This document shows positions 16,885 through 25,937 of a stretch of DNA of 37,257 bases, one piece after another. The stretch spans positions 1-37,257 of the forward strand of contig CADCWF010000078.1 in assembly GCA_902806345.1 (NCBI GenBank), read 5' to 3'. Every line of letters starts with the position of its first letter. Position 1 is the first letter of the stretch. Below the pieces are notes generated by a model, which was not told where the DNA came from, searched no databases, and saw only the letters and a list, made by a program, of their open reading frames with translations. Both the position numbers and the translations under genes were made by a program. The stretch comes from an uncultured Thermomicrobiales bacterium. GTDB lineage: Bacteria; Chloroflexota; Chloroflexia; Thermomicrobiales; UBA6265.

Positions 16885-17158
16885 TCCCGCGATACCCTCC
16901 GCCACCCGTTCAATACTGGCGTCCGAATCCCCTGAGGTTCCGCCGCCAGGAAGCCAAAGTTCGGCCGGCCCAAATCCAGCCGATTGTACCGCGTCCACCC
17001 GGACGTGCTGGCTGCCACCGACGTTCCCGGGCCGGTCAGGGTTTGGCTGTCTTGGCCCGATCCTCCCGACGCTCACGCCTCCGATCGGGGTTGCCCGCAC
17101 TCCGGAGACCCCGGACAATCACCTTCGCCCAAGAATGCACGACGCCGGAGCCCGCCCC

Positions 17159-18205
17159 ATGACACCGCAGTCCGACGATCTCGATATCGAGCGGCCCGGT
17201 GCGCTTGCAGCCTACCTTCGCGCCACCCGCCGCATCCCGGCGGACGAAGACCCCCGTGTCAGCACGCTCCCAGGGGGCGTCTCCAACCGGACGGTGCTTG
17301 TCGAGCGTGAAGGCGGCGATTCCTGGGTCGTCAAGCAGGCACTCCCGAAACTCCGCGTCGCCGTCGACTGGTTCAGCCCGCCCAACCGCATCCACCGCGA
17401 GGCCCTCGGCCTCCGCTGGCTGGCCGAGTTGGCCCCTCCCGGCACCGTCGTTCCCTTCGTGTTCGAGGACCACGATCTCCACATCCTCGGTATGGGCGCC
17501 GTCCCGCTGCCCCACGACAACTGGAAGGCCATGCTCCTTTCGGGGCGACTCGAAGCCGGTCACATCGAGCAGTTCGCCCGGCTCCTCGGTGCCATGCACC
17601 ACCAGGCGTGGGTGCGACGGTCCGAGGTCGAACCGATCTTCCGCGACCGCGCCTACTTCGAGTCGCTGCGGCTCGAGCCGTACTACGCCTATACCGCCGA
17701 TCGCGTGCCGCCCGCCCGTGCCTTCCTCCACCGGTTGCTGGACGACATCCGTTCCCACCCGCTGACCCTCGTCCACGGCGACTACAGCCCGAAGAACGTC
17801 CTGGTGCACGCAGGACGGCTGGTGCTCCTCGACCACGAGGTGATCCATTGGGGCGATCCTGCGTTTGATCTTGGGTTCGGTCTTACTCATCTTCTTAGCA
17901 AGGCGCACCACCTGCCGAAGGTGCGCTCATCGTTCTCGGAGTTGGCCGTCCGGTTTTGGAGGCTCTACGAAGCCGAGATCGGCGACGTTCCCTGGGCGCC
18001 GAAACTGGAGACCCGGGCAGTCGGTGCCACGCTCGGCTGCCTGCTCGCCCGCGTCGACGGGCGCTCCCCGCTCGAGTACCTCGGCTCCGCGGAGCGCCGT
18101 CGCCAACGGGCGGCGGCGCTCGCGCTGATGGGCGACCCGCCGCTGACCGTCGAGGGGCTGACCGGTCGCTTCCTCTGGGAGATTGACGCGCGTGCCGACG
18201 ATTGA
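17159..18205 (+). CDS. APH-family small-molecule kinase (phosphotransferase)
   Basis: Encodes 348 residues with the aminoglycoside/choline kinase fold. Visible are a glycine-rich LPGGVSNRTVLVE strand pair (37-49), the ATP-binding lysine in WVVKQ (Lys59), the catalytic loop LVHGDYSPKN (His207, Asp209, Asn213) and the metal site LLDHEVIHWGDPAFDLG (Asp225, Glu227). The kinase is cytoplasmic and complete. The ATG at 17159 has GGAG about 9 bases upstream; ATG at 17135 is an alternative without one. The stop overlaps the start of the enolase-like gene by 14 bases, so translation is coupled. The phosphorylated substrate is unknown. Pairing with an enolase homologue suggests a hydroxy-acid or sugar-acid type substrate, which is inference only. 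Confidence 0.82.
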   Translation: MTPQSDDLDIERPGALAAYLRATRRIPADEDPRVSTLPGGVSNRTVLVEREGGDSWVVKQALPKLRVAVDWFSPPNRIHREALGLRWLAELAPPGTVVPFVFEDHDLHILGMGAVPLPHDNWKAMLLSGRLEAGHIEQFARLLGAMHHQAWVRRSEVEPIFRDRAYFESLRLEPYYAYTADRVPPARAFLHRLLDDIRSHPLTLVHGDYSPKNVLVHAGRLVLLDHEVIHWGDPAFDLGFGLTHLLSKAHHLPKVRSSFSELAVRFWRLYEAEIGDVPWAPKLETRAVGATLGCLLARVDGRSPLEYLGSAERRRQRAAALALMGDPPLTVEGLTGRFLWEIDARADD

Positions 18206-19469
18206 GGAGATCGAGGGACTGGAAATCCTTGACAGCCGCGGGCGGCCGACCGTCCAGGCCACGCTGACCCTGACCGGCGCCGCCCGGGCCAGGGCGCAAG
18301 TGCCTTCCGGCGCCTCCACCGGCGGGGCCGAAGCGCGGGAATTGCGCGACGGGGATCCGTCCCGTTACAACGGATTGGGCTGCCGGAGGGCGGCGGAGAA
18401 TCTGTCCGGCGAGATCCGCGCGACGGCCGCCACCCGATCCTTTCCGGATCAAGCGGCATTCGACCGTTTCCTGATCGACCTCGACGGGACACCAGACAAG
18501 CGACGACTCGGGGCGAACGCCATCCTCGCCGCCTCGATCGCCTTTGCACGGGCGCACGCGGTCGAGCGGAACCTCCCCTTCTACCGCCACCTCGCCGACG
18601 TGGCCGCACTCCCCCGCCCGTCCACTCTGCCTCGGCCGACGATCAACCTCTTCAGCGGGGGGAAGCACGCGGGCGGTCAGGTCGCGATCCAGGATGTACT
18701 GGTCGTCCCAATCCGGGCGACGAGCACGGACGAGGCGCTGGCCGTTGTCGCCGCGGTGTATGCCGCCGCCGCGGACCTCTCTCTACGGAGGTACGGCAGC
18801 CGCGCCCTCGTCGCAGACGAAGGCGGGCTGGCGCCGGCATTCCCGTCACCGGAGGCGATGCTTGACGACGCCACGACCGCGATCAGTCTCGCCGGTTTCG
18901 CGCCCGGCGAGGATGTCGCACTCGCCGTCGATGTCGCGGCCAGCCACTTCTACGAACACGGCCGCTATCGGATCGACGACACGCTCACGCCGACGGCGAT
19001 GATCGGCCGGATCGGTGCCTGGCTCGACTCGTATCCGATCGTCTCGATCGAGGACGGGCTCGCCGAGGAGGACTGGGCGTCTTGGCCGCTCCTCCGGCAG
19101 CGCATCGGGCAGCGCGCCCTTGTCCTCGGTGACGACCTGCTGACGACCAACCCGGACCGAATCCGCCGTGCCGTCGCCGCCGAGGCCGCGACGGCGCTGC
19201 TGCTCAAGGTCAACCAGATCGGGACGCTGACCGAGGCGGCGACCGCCCTCGGCTTGGCCCGGAGCGCCGGCTGGTCGGTCACGGTCAGCGCCCGCTCCGG
19301 CGAGACCGAGGACGACTGGTTGGCCGATCTCGCCGTCGGCTGGGGAGGCGACCAGATCAAGGTCGGCTCGATCGCGCGCTCCGAGCGGCTCGCGAAGTAC
19401 AACCGGCTGCTGGAGATCGAAGCCGAGACGGGCCTTCCATTGGCGGGATGGCCTCGCACGGGCAGATAG
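18192..19469 (+). CDS. enolase-family paralogue with altered active-site residues
   Basis: 425 residues, usual enolase length, with the whole fold recognisable: LEILDSRGRPTVQA, VPSGASTGG, LGANAILAASIA, VADEGGLAP, SIEDGLAEEDW, LGDDLLTTNP, LLKVNQIGTLTEA, RSGETEDDWLADLAVG and QIKVGS. Conserved residues include Lys339 and Lys390, Asp247, Glu287 and Asp314/315. Two catalytic positions differ. The ISHRSGETED segment of true enolases reads VSARSGETED here (Ala367 in place of the substrate-binding His369 of E. coli). The usual QE (Glu167 of E. coli) is QD (Asp168). AASEFY is AASHFY. Start GTG 18192 has GGGAG at 10 bases; TTG 18183 is too close to it. Co-translated with the kinase upstream. May not make phosphoenolpyruvate. 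Confidence 0.85.
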   Translation: MPTIEEIEGLEILDSRGRPTVQATLTLTGAARARAQVPSGASTGGAEARELRDGDPSRYNGLGCRRAAENLSGEIRATAATRSFPDQAAFDRFLIDLDGTPDKRRLGANAILAASIAFARAHAVERNLPFYRHLADVAALPRPSTLPRPTINLFSGGKHAGGQVAIQDVLVVPIRATSTDEALAVVAAVYAAAADLSLRRYGSRALVADEGGLAPAFPSPEAMLDDATTAISLAGFAPGEDVALAVDVAASHFYEHGRYRIDDTLTPTAMIGRIGAWLDSYPIVSIEDGLAEEDWASWPLLRQRIGQRALVLGDDLLTTNPDRIRRAVAAEAATALLLKVNQIGTLTEAATALGLARSAGWSVTVSARSGETEDDWLADLAVGWGGDQIKVGSIARSERLAKYNRLLEIEAETGLPLAGWPRTGR

Positions 19470-19551
19470 CACCAGCCGATCGGATCGGGCCGGAGCCCTC
19501 AACTCGGACACATCCCAAGCCGCGCGACCGCGATACTCCGGAGGAGGACCG

Positions 19552-20130
19552 ATGGCCACGATCGCTGCCGGGCGGGTGAGCGAGGAGACCTATCGCCGAC
19601 TCGCGCTCGCCGCCGTCGATGCTCCGCTCGAGCTGCACGACGGCCTGCCGCGGGAGAAACCGGCGATGAACGTGGAACACGGCGGCATGATGACCAACCT
19701 CGTCCTGGCGCTCGGGCCGCAGCTCGAACGCTCCGAGTACCGATTGCGCATCAACCACGCGAGGCTCCGGCGCTCGGCCCGGCACTACTACGTGCCGGAC
19801 TTCGCCGTCATCCCCTGGCCGCTGGAACGCGCGAAGCGCGACCAGACCGGAGCGCTCGATGCGTACTCGGCGCCATTGCCGCTCGTCGTCGAGATCAGGT
19901 CACCATCGACCGGCGACGACGACGTCGCCCAGCAGCTGCCGGAGTACATGGCGAGGGGGGGCCTCGAAATCTGGTACCTCCACCCGTATGACCATTCGCT
20001 GACCACCTACCACAGGCAGCCCGACGGAACCAACGCCGAATCCCGTTCCACCCACGGGTCCGTGGCCGTCCAATCCCTTCCCGGCGTCGAGGTCAACCTC
20101 AGTGCACTCTTTGTATCGGAGATCGGGTGA
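19552..20130 (+). CDS. Uma2-family (DUF820) putative restriction-endonuclease-fold protein
   Basis: Encodes 192 residues from an ATG preceded by GGAGGAGG. The family has a PD-(D/E)XK nuclease-like fold and is common in Chloroflexota and Cyanobacteria, usually as many scattered copies. Visible signatures are the YRRLAL and PLELHDGLPRE N terminus, an MN-E-H-G helix (MNVEHGGMMTNLVLALGP), YYVPDFAVI with the PD pair, PLPLVVEIRSPST with the E-x-x-S-P-S-T motif, then YMARGGLEIWYLHP. The usual D...E-x-K triad is only partly met: ARG replaces Lys in EIR. It is stand-alone, converging with the M20 gene. No toxin-antitoxin or methylase partner is visible. Its biological role is not established. Confidence 0.85.
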   Translation: MATIAAGRVSEETYRRLALAAVDAPLELHDGLPREKPAMNVEHGGMMTNLVLALGPQLERSEYRLRINHARLRRSARHYYVPDFAVIPWPLERAKRDQTGALDAYSAPLPLVVEIRSPSTGDDDVAQQLPEYMARGGLEIWYLHPYDHSLTTYHRQPDGTNAESRSTHGSVAVQSLPGVEVNLSALFVSEIG

Positions 20131-20207
20131 CGCGGTCGAATGGTCCGGGGGGCGCATCCGCGGCGGTTCGGTAGGAGATGAGGGATCAAGGGAGAGCAGA
20201 TCTCCGA

Positions 20208-21452
20208 TCACCCCGCGCCAAACTCCACCGCACCGACCGCGAAGATCGCCGCCGCCTGTTCGAGCGCCGTGATGCTCACCCACTCGTTCGGGCCGTGGGC
20301 CAACGGCAGCAGGCCGGGGCCGAATGCGGCGAGCGTTGGGACGCCGCCGATGCCCTGGAACGCCCAAGCATCCGTGGCGCCGGGGAACGCCGCCAGCGGG
20401 GGGGCCACCCCCAACACACGCTCGGCAGCGAGCTGGACTGCCTGCACCATCGAATGCTCCGGCACCACCTCGGTCGGGCCGATCCAGGCGAGCGCGGGCG
20501 CGAACGCCCAATGTACGTTCGCCTCCGGTACCTCCGAGCGCGCCCGACCGAGGGCTGCCTCGATGTCGTCCGCGAGCTGCTCCTGGCTCATCCCAGGGGT
20601 GGTACGGATGTCGGTCCAGAACTCGGCCTGGCCGGGCAGCACTCCGTATCCGACCCCGCCCTCGCAGCGGACCCCGATGTTGACCGTCGGCCCGCTCGGG
20701 CAGAGCGGGTGCGGCGGAAACCGCGGTCGGAGCTCTCGGCGGAAGCCGACCATGACCCGCGCCATCGCCTCGACCGCGTTGACGGTCGGCACCTGGTCCG
20801 AGATGGACGAGTGCGTCTGGGTGCCCTGGACCGTGACCTTGAAGCCGCTGAATCCCCTCGAGACGACACGGATCGCCTCCCAGTCGCGGCTGAGTCCCGC
20901 GGGCTCGCCGAGGAGGATGGCGTCGGCTTCGACCCAACCGTTCCGCACCAGAAACTCGGCCCCGAGCTTGCTGCCGTACTCCTCGTCGGCCGTGAACAGC
21001 AGCGACAGCGATCCGGCCGCCCGCTCGGCGACCGCGGCAAAGGCCGCGCCGGCCAGCAGCATCGCGGCGCAGGCGCCCTTCATGTCGGTGCTGCCGAGCC
21101 CGTAGAGCCGGTCGCCGTCGATTGTCGGCGAGAGCGGGTCGGTGCGCCACAGGTGCGCGGCCTCGCCGACCGGCTTGGTGTCGAGATGGCCGCACAGCGC
21201 GAGGTGGGGACCCGGGCGGGCCGCGTCGATCCGGACGATCAGGTTCGGGCGGTGGGGCTCGGCGGCTACGATGCGCGCGGGCGGCAGGCCGAGGTCCGCG
21301 ACGGCACGCTGGACCACCGCCACCGGTGCCGTCTCGTCCCCCGGCAGATTCGGGCTGGGCGCCGCGACGAGGGCCGACGTCCACTCGACGACCTCGCCGC
21401 GGCGGTTCTCGAGGAACGCGATGATCTCTTCGGTAAGCGATCCCACCGTCAC
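20208..21452 (-). CDS. M20-family metallopeptidase (ArgE/DapE-like deacylase)
   Basis: Di-zinc amidohydrolase, 414 residues. Metal-site motifs are intact: LCGHLDTKP (His89, Asp91), GSTDMKG (Asp123) and FTADEEYGS (Glu157 catalytic base, Glu158). A lid domain follows, including a HSSISDQVPTVNAVEAMARV stretch with the dimer-face histidine. Near the end, AFGPGLLPLAHGPNEWV supplies the last histidine ligand. The GTG at 21452 has GGAGGGG about 5 bases upstream; the open frame to 21587 adds a non-conserved tail. Substrate is probably an N-acyl amino acid such as acetylornithine or a peptide. Its place behind a polyamine/arginine-type transporter fits that but does not prove it. The 175 bases to the upstream ATPase gene hold no clear promoter. 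Confidence 0.9.
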   Translation of the reverse strand: MTVGSLTEEIIAFLENRRGEVVEWTSALVAAPSPNLPGDETAPVAVVQRAVADLGLPPARIVAAEPHRPNLIVRIDAARPGPHLALCGHLDTKPVGEAAHLWRTDPLSPTIDGDRLYGLGSTDMKGACAAMLLAGAAFAAVAERAAGSLSLLFTADEEYGSKLGAEFLVRNGWVEADAILLGEPAGLSRDWEAIRVVSRGFSGFKVTVQGTQTHSSISDQVPTVNAVEAMARVMVGFRRELRPRFPPHPLCPSGPTVNIGVRCEGGVGYGVLPGQAEFWTDIRTTPGMSQEQLADDIEAALGRARSEVPEANVHWAFAPALAWIGPTEVVPEHSMVQAVQLAAERVLGVAPPLAAFPGATDAWAFQGIGGVPTLAAFGPGLLPLAHGPNEWVSITALEQAAAIFAVGAVEFGAG

Positions 21453-21627
21453 GTGTCCCCCCTCCGGTTGCTCCCGAGGCACCGCCATCTCCCCACGTGG
21501 ATAGCGCCGTCGAACTCGAACGACCTTGGCTCGGGCACTCGGTTCCGTATCGATCGGCCCAATGGCGAATGCCTCCAAACTCGACACGCCGTGCGTCGTG
21601 CCCTAGCCGGCGGGCAGAGCGCCGTCG

Positions 21628-22779
21628 TCACTCCGCCAGCAGCGTCGCGGCGTCCGGATCAATGACGACGGCAATCGGTTCCCCCGGACCCAAGCTCTCC
21701 CCGCGTTCCGCGGGTCCCCGATTCTGCCGGTGGACGACGATCGAGACCCCGTCCGGCAATTCGACCACCCACTGGGTGTGGGTGCCCAGGTAGATCGTCT
21801 CGGCCAGCGTGCCCTCAAGGTGGTTCCACGCAAGCCCGCCCGTCTCGCCGAGTTCGCTTCTCAGATGCAACCGTTCCGGGCGCACCGCGAGGGTCGCCGG
21901 CCCGGCAACCGGGGCACCGGCGGTTGTCCGGCATGTCAGGATTTGACCGCCCGATACTCGGACGCGCGCCCGATCGCCCTCGATCGCCACCACCTCGACC
22001 GGGAGGAGGTTGGTCTGACCGATGAAGTCGGCGACGAACCGGTTCCGGGGGCTCTCGTAGATCTCCTCCGGCGTCCCGAGTTGGAGGACCCGACCCGCGC
22101 TCATCACGGCGATGCGATCGGACATCGCCAACGCTTCTTCCTGGTCGTGGGTGACGTAGACGAACGTCGCTCCGACCGCCCGATTGAGCTGCTTCAGCTC
22201 GACCTGCATCGCTTTGCGCAGCTTGAGGTCGAGCGCGCCGAGCGGCTCGTCGAGCAGCAGCACCGCGGGCCGGTTCACAAGGGCGCGGGCCAACGCCACC
22301 CGCTGCTGCTGGCCGCCAGACAGCTCACTCGGTCTCCGGTTCTCGACCCCGGGGAGCCGCACCATCTCCAACGCATCGGCCACCCGCCGTTGCCGCTCCG
22401 CCTTCGCCACGCCGGCCATCTCTAGCCCGTAGGCGACGTTTCCCGCGACCGTCAGGTGGGGGAACAGCGCGTAGTTCTGGAAGACGGTGTTGACTGGGCG
22501 ACGGTGCGGTGGCCGGTGGTTCATGGTTTCGCCGTCGATCGCAATCTCGCCGGACGTGGGGAGTTCGAAGCCGCCGATCATCCGCAGCGTCGTCGTCTTG
22601 CCGCAGCCGGATGGCCCGAGCAGGGTCAGAAACTCTCCGCGGCCGACGACCAGCGACACCTCGTCGACCGCCACGGTTTCACCAAACGATTTCCGAACCT
22701 TGCGGAGCTCGATGCCGGGTTGGGCGACGGCGGCAGTGCGGGCGGTGGATGTCGATGGCGACGGCACGGCGACGCTCAT
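21628..22779 (-). CDS. potA: ABC transporter ATP-binding protein, PotA-type
   Basis: Energises the spermidine/putrescine-type importer encoded just upstream. 383 residues with Walker [10 protein letters not shown] (55-63), Q-loop [16 protein letters not shown], signature LSGGQQQR (153-160), Walker B LLLDEP (174-179) and the H-loop [16 protein letters not shown]-terminal TOBE domain (about 290-380) is typical of the PotA/UgpC/MalK class. The start ATG overlaps the stop of the PotC-type permease gene by 4 bases (ATGA), so the genes are translationally coupled. It is complete. The substrate class comes from the permeases and binding protein; other amine or phosphonate substrates are possible within this family. 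Confidence 0.9.
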   Translation of the reverse strand: MSVAVPSPSTSTARTAAVAQPGIELRKVRKSFGETVAVDEVSLVVGRGEFLTLLGPSGCGKTTTLRMIGGFELPTSGEIAIDGETMNHRPPHRRPVNTVFQNYALFPHLTVAGNVAYGLEMAGVAKAERQRRVADALEMVRLPGVENRRPSELSGGQQQRVALARALVNRPAVLLLDEPLGALDLKLRKAMQVELKQLNRAVGATFVYVTHDQEEALAMSDRIAVMSAGRVLQLGTPEEIYESPRNRFVADFIGQTNLLPVEVVAIEGDRARVRVSGGQILTCRTTAGAPVAGPATLAVRPERLHLRSELGETGGLAWNHLEGTLAETIYLGTHTQWVVELPDGVSIVVHRQNRGPAERGESLGPGEPIAVVIDPDAATLLAE

Positions 22780-23651
22780 CGGCTCGTTCCTGTGGCCATC
22801 TCACCCGACCTGGCACCGCCCCGGAGAAGGCGGTTGGACAACAGCACGCCCACCAACGAGACGAGGACGATCACCGTCGCGGCGGCGTTGATCTCCGGCG
22901 ACAGGCCGATCCGCAGTCGACCCCAGATGAGCAAAGGCAGGGTCGGCTCCCTGCCCTGGAGAAAGAACGAGACGACGACCTCGTCGAACGACAAGGTGAA
23001 CGCAAGCACGCCCCCTGCGAGGATCGCCGGGCGGATCAACGGGAAGGTGATCCGCCAGAACGTGCGCCACGGCGAGGCCCCGAGGTCGGCCGACGCTTCT
23101 CCGAGATTCCGGGGCAGTTGGCCGAGTCTGGCGACGACATTGTTGAGCACGAGGGCGATGCAGAAGGTCGCGTGGCCGACGATCAACGTCCAGCGCGACA
23201 TCTCCCAGGTCAGGAGGCTGAAGAACGACAGCTTCGCGACGCCCGTCCCGATTCCCGGCAGGGTGATCGGCAGCGCCACCACGAACCGGATCGCATGCTT
23301 GCCAGGGAAGTCGAACCGGTCGATCGCCAGCGCCGCGGCGGTCCCGAGCACCACCGCGATCAACGCCGCCGCCAGGCCAATCACGACCGAGAGCCGCAGC
23401 GCCGCAAGGATTTCGCGGTCCTGGCGAAGCTCGCGGTACCAATCCAACGTGTAGCTGGCGATCGGCCACCGTGCCACCTCCGAGGCGCTGAACGAGTAGA
23501 GGACGACCACGGCCAGCGGCAGGTAGAGGAGCAGGAACACGAGCGCCGTCATCAACGGCAATCCCACTCCCCCGCTCCCGCTGCGAAAACGCCGAGTTCG
23601 CGGGGTGGCAGTAGTGACACCCGGCGACGCGACGGAGGTCTCCGCGCTCAC
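22776..23651 (-). CDS. potC: ABC transporter permease, PotC-type
   Basis: Inner membrane channel subunit, 291 residues, with six predicted membrane segments (the first is LMTALVFLLLYLPLAVVVLYSF). The EAA loop (EASADLGASPWRTFWRITFP) that contacts the ATPase is intact. The start is the GTG at 23651, which overlaps the upstream permease stop by 4 bases (GTGA). The open frame extends to 23912, but that part overlaps the upstream gene in the wrong frame. A later ATG at LMTAL would skip a 33-residue cytoplasmic tail. Co-translated with potA. Confidence 0.88.
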   Translation of the reverse strand: MSAETSVASPGVTTATPRTRRFRSGSGGVGLPLMTALVFLLLYLPLAVVVLYSFSASEVARWPIASYTLDWYRELRQDREILAALRLSVVIGLAAALIAVVLGTAAALAIDRFDFPGKHAIRFVVALPITLPGIGTGVAKLSFFSLLTWEMSRWTLIVGHATFCIALVLNNVVARLGQLPRNLGEASADLGASPWRTFWRITFPLIRPAILAGGVLAFTLSFDEVVVSFFLQGREPTLPLLIWGRLRIGLSPEINAAATVIVLVSLVGVLLSNRLLRGGARSGEMATGTSR

Positions 23652-24551
23652 GAGGCGGTCCGGCCCAGGGCGCCAAACCGACCGGCTCCCCAGATCAGGA
23701 TCGAGACGATCAGGAGGACCGGGAGGACGAGCGCGGCGCCGAGCGGCCAGTTGTTCGACATCCCGAAGCTGTCGGCGACGAGGCGACCGATCATCTGGTC
23801 GCCGGGTCCCCCGAGCAAGGTCGGCGTGATGTAGTCGCCAAGGGTCAGGCTGAACACACTGAGCGAGCCGGCGAGCAATCCGGGAAGCGACAACGGCAGG
23901 ATTACCTTCCAAAAGGTCTGCCGACCCGTTGCCCCGAGATCCGCCGAGGCCTCGAGCAGCGCGTTCGGCATCCGATCGATCACGGTGTAGAGCGGCAGGA
24001 TCATGAACGGGAGCCAGACCTGGCAGAAGGTGATGATCATGGCCGTCTTAGAGTAGAGGAACGCCGAGACGGGCACCTCGATCACCCCCGTCCACAGGAG
24101 GAAGGTGTTGAGGATTCCGGACGTGCCGAGGATCGTCTTCCAGGCAAAGACGCGGACCAGGTAGGAACTCCAGAGCGGGAAAACGACCAGCAGCAACAGC
24201 ACCTCGCGGTGGCGGCGGACCTTCTTCGCAAGAAAGTACGCGACCGGAAAGGCAAGCACGATGTCGATCAGGGTGACGACCGCCGCGATGGCGACCGAGC
24301 GACCGAGCACCCGCCCGTAGAGATCGCTGGTCAGGAGCGTCCTGAAGTTTTCCAGCATGAACGAGCGCTGGATCGTCAGGTAGTCGACCGACCAGAAGGC
24401 GTGCACCAGGAGGATGGCCAGAGGCGCGACCATAGAACACGAGCATCCAGGCCAAGGGCGCCGGCAATAGCACGAGCAGGCCGCCCCGTCCTCGCCACGG
24501 AGGCGAGGATCGGGCAACCTGTCCCGTCCCCGATGCCACGACCGTCGCCAT
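23648..24551 (-). CDS. potB: ABC transporter permease, PotB-type, with apparent frameshift near the N terminus
   Basis: The N terminus starts at ATG 24551. It reads RGRGGLLVLLPAPLAWMLVFY, the typical cytoplasmic tail and first half of membrane span 1. It then runs out of frame. The continuation VAPLAILLVHAFWSVDYLTIQ, plainly the rest of span 1 and the following loop, is one base out of register. The join lies at 24428-24434: removing one G of the GG there restores a 300-residue protein. Downstream all is intact, including FPLWSSYLVRVFAWKTILG and the EAA loop EASADLGATGRQTFWKVILP. An ATG at 24433 could restart translation but lacks half of span 1. Either a recent inactivating mutation, a sequencing or assembly error, or rarely a recoding site. 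Pathway as for potC. Confidence 0.8.
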
Positions 24552-24588
24552 CGCTCCCGCCCCTGCCCGGTCTCGTCGCCCCGTGTCT

Positions 24589-24615
24589 GGGCCGAGGCGG
24601 AATCCGCCTCGGCCC
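24589..24615 (-). terminator. 12-bp hairpin between the binding-protein and permease genes
   Basis: GGGCCGAGGCGG (24589-24600) pairs perfectly with CCGCCTCGGCCC (24604-24615). It lies just after the PotD-type stop (24663) and before the PotB start (24551) on the minus strand. It may act as a partial terminator or mRNA-end stabiliser that keeps receptor levels above permease levels, as known for binding-protein operons. There is no T-run. Confidence 0.55.
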
Positions 24616-24662
24616 CCTGCCGTCCCGGACCAGCCAGCGGGAAACGGATTCGGCCGTCGCCC

Positions 24663-25772
24663 CTACCCCGTCGTGGCCTCCTGCCAGACCTGGAGCCACT
24701 TGTCGTAGTTGGGCACGTTCCGCCACATCAGGATCTGGTCGTACCCCTCCTCGATGTTGTCCATCCGGAGGTCGGAGCGCACTTGCTCGTCCAGCCCCTC
24801 GATCACCGTCTTGTTGGTGATCGCGTAGTTGTTGTTGTTGAGGACGCCCATCTGGCCGTCCGGGCCGATCATGAAGTCCATCCACTTGTAGGCGAGATCG
24901 ACGTTCTTCGCCCCGGCCGTCAGCATCCAGGAGTCGGACCAGCCGGTGACCCCCTCGCTCGGGAACACTTCGACGACGGGGATGCCGGCCTCGCGCGAGC
25001 CGACGGCGACGTAGGGCCAGGCGTCGGAGATGACGACCTCGCCGCTGGCGAGGAGCTGCTTGAGCTCGTCGCCGTAGTTCCAATAGGTGCGGATCAAGGG
25101 CTTCTGCTGGAGCAACAGGTCCTTCACCTGGGCCAACTGCTCGTCCGTCAGCTCATACGGGTTCTCCGGCTTCGAGTCAAGCAGCAGGGCGTACTGGGCA
25201 ATCTGGATCGGGGCGTTCCAAGTCGAGATCTTGCCGGCATAGGTCTCATCGAGCAACGCCTGCCAGGAGGTAGGCTCCTCCGTTACCTGCTCCGAGTTGT
25301 AGATCATCAGGGTCGGGCCCCAGGCGAAATTGGCGCCGTAGAGCTGGTCGTCCTTGGTGATGTACGAAGGCTTCTGGAACTGCGGGTAGAGGTCGTTGTA
25401 GTTCGACAGACGGCTGGGATCGATCGGCTGCACGAGACCGGCGTCGATGAGCCGCTGCGAGACATCGTTCGACGCGGAGACCAGGTCGAAGTTGCTGCCG
25501 CCGGAGGCCTGGAGTCTGGCGAACGCGTCGTCCGATGAGGTCATCGGGGTGGCGCTGATCGTGGCGTCGTTGGCCCCCTCGAAAGTTGCCGCGAACGACG
25601 GGTCGGCGTACCCCTCCCAGATGACCATCGACAGTTCTTCGGCCGCGGAGGCCTCGCGGCCGAGCAACGGCAACGCCGCCGAGCTTAATCCAACGACGCT
25701 CAGCAGGCGGAGGACATCGCGCCGGCTGATCTCGCCCCGCCGGTAGCGCGCCATGACCTCGGCCGGCTCCAT
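24663..25772 (-). CDS. potD: spermidine/putrescine-type substrate-binding protein (PotD-like), Tat-exported
   Basis: Receptor of the importer encoded downstream, 369 residues. The ATG at 25772 gives MEPAEVMARYRRGEISRRDV, a twin-arginine motif SRRDVLRLL at about 16-24. A hydrophobic core (SVVGLSSAALPLL) and ASA-AEE cleavage site follow; there is no lipobox cysteine, so it is secreted free. Mature protein motifs match PotD: LSMVIWEGYADPSF, FDLVSASNDVSQRLIDAGLVQPID, YGANFAWGPTLMIYNSEQV, and a late SDSWMLTAGAKNVDLAYKWMDFM. The frame opens further to a TTG at 25844, which I reject. No strong Shine-Dalgarno precedes 25772. Gene order after it is potB, potC, potA. Confidence 0.88.
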   Translation of the reverse strand: MEPAEVMARYRRGEISRRDVLRLLSVVGLSSAALPLLGREASAAEELSMVIWEGYADPSFAATFEGANDATISATPMTSSDDAFARLQASGGSNFDLVSASNDVSQRLIDAGLVQPIDPSRLSNYNDLYPQFQKPSYITKDDQLYGANFAWGPTLMIYNSEQVTEEPTSWQALLDETYAGKISTWNAPIQIAQYALLLDSKPENPYELTDEQLAQVKDLLLQQKPLIRTYWNYGDELKQLLASGEVVISDAWPYVAVGSREAGIPVVEVFPSEGVTGWSDSWMLTAGAKNVDLAYKWMDFMIGPDGQMGVLNNNNYAITNKTVIEGLDEQVRSDLRMDNIEEGYDQILMWRNVPNYDKWLQVWQEATTG

Positions 25773-25937
25773 CTCGATCAATGTCTCGATCCGACCTCGT
25801 CCGTCCCTAGCCTCTCTCCTCGCGGAATCGCCACGTGCCGCCAATCGCCGTCGAGCCCCACCCCGTTCCGCCGGCTGCGCTTAAGGAATCGGTGCTCCAG
25901 CTCAATCCCGAGACGGTATCTCCCGGACGGAAAGGCG

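Noticed and set aside
16733..17158. N-terminal extension of the kinase frame to 16733
   Set aside because: It crosses the divergent VOC gene and has no kinase homology. ATG 17159 has a ribosome binding site.
25773..25844. TTG start for the PotD-like protein
   Set aside because: It would put a charged stretch in front of the twin-arginine signal; the ATG at 25772 gives the normal signal length.
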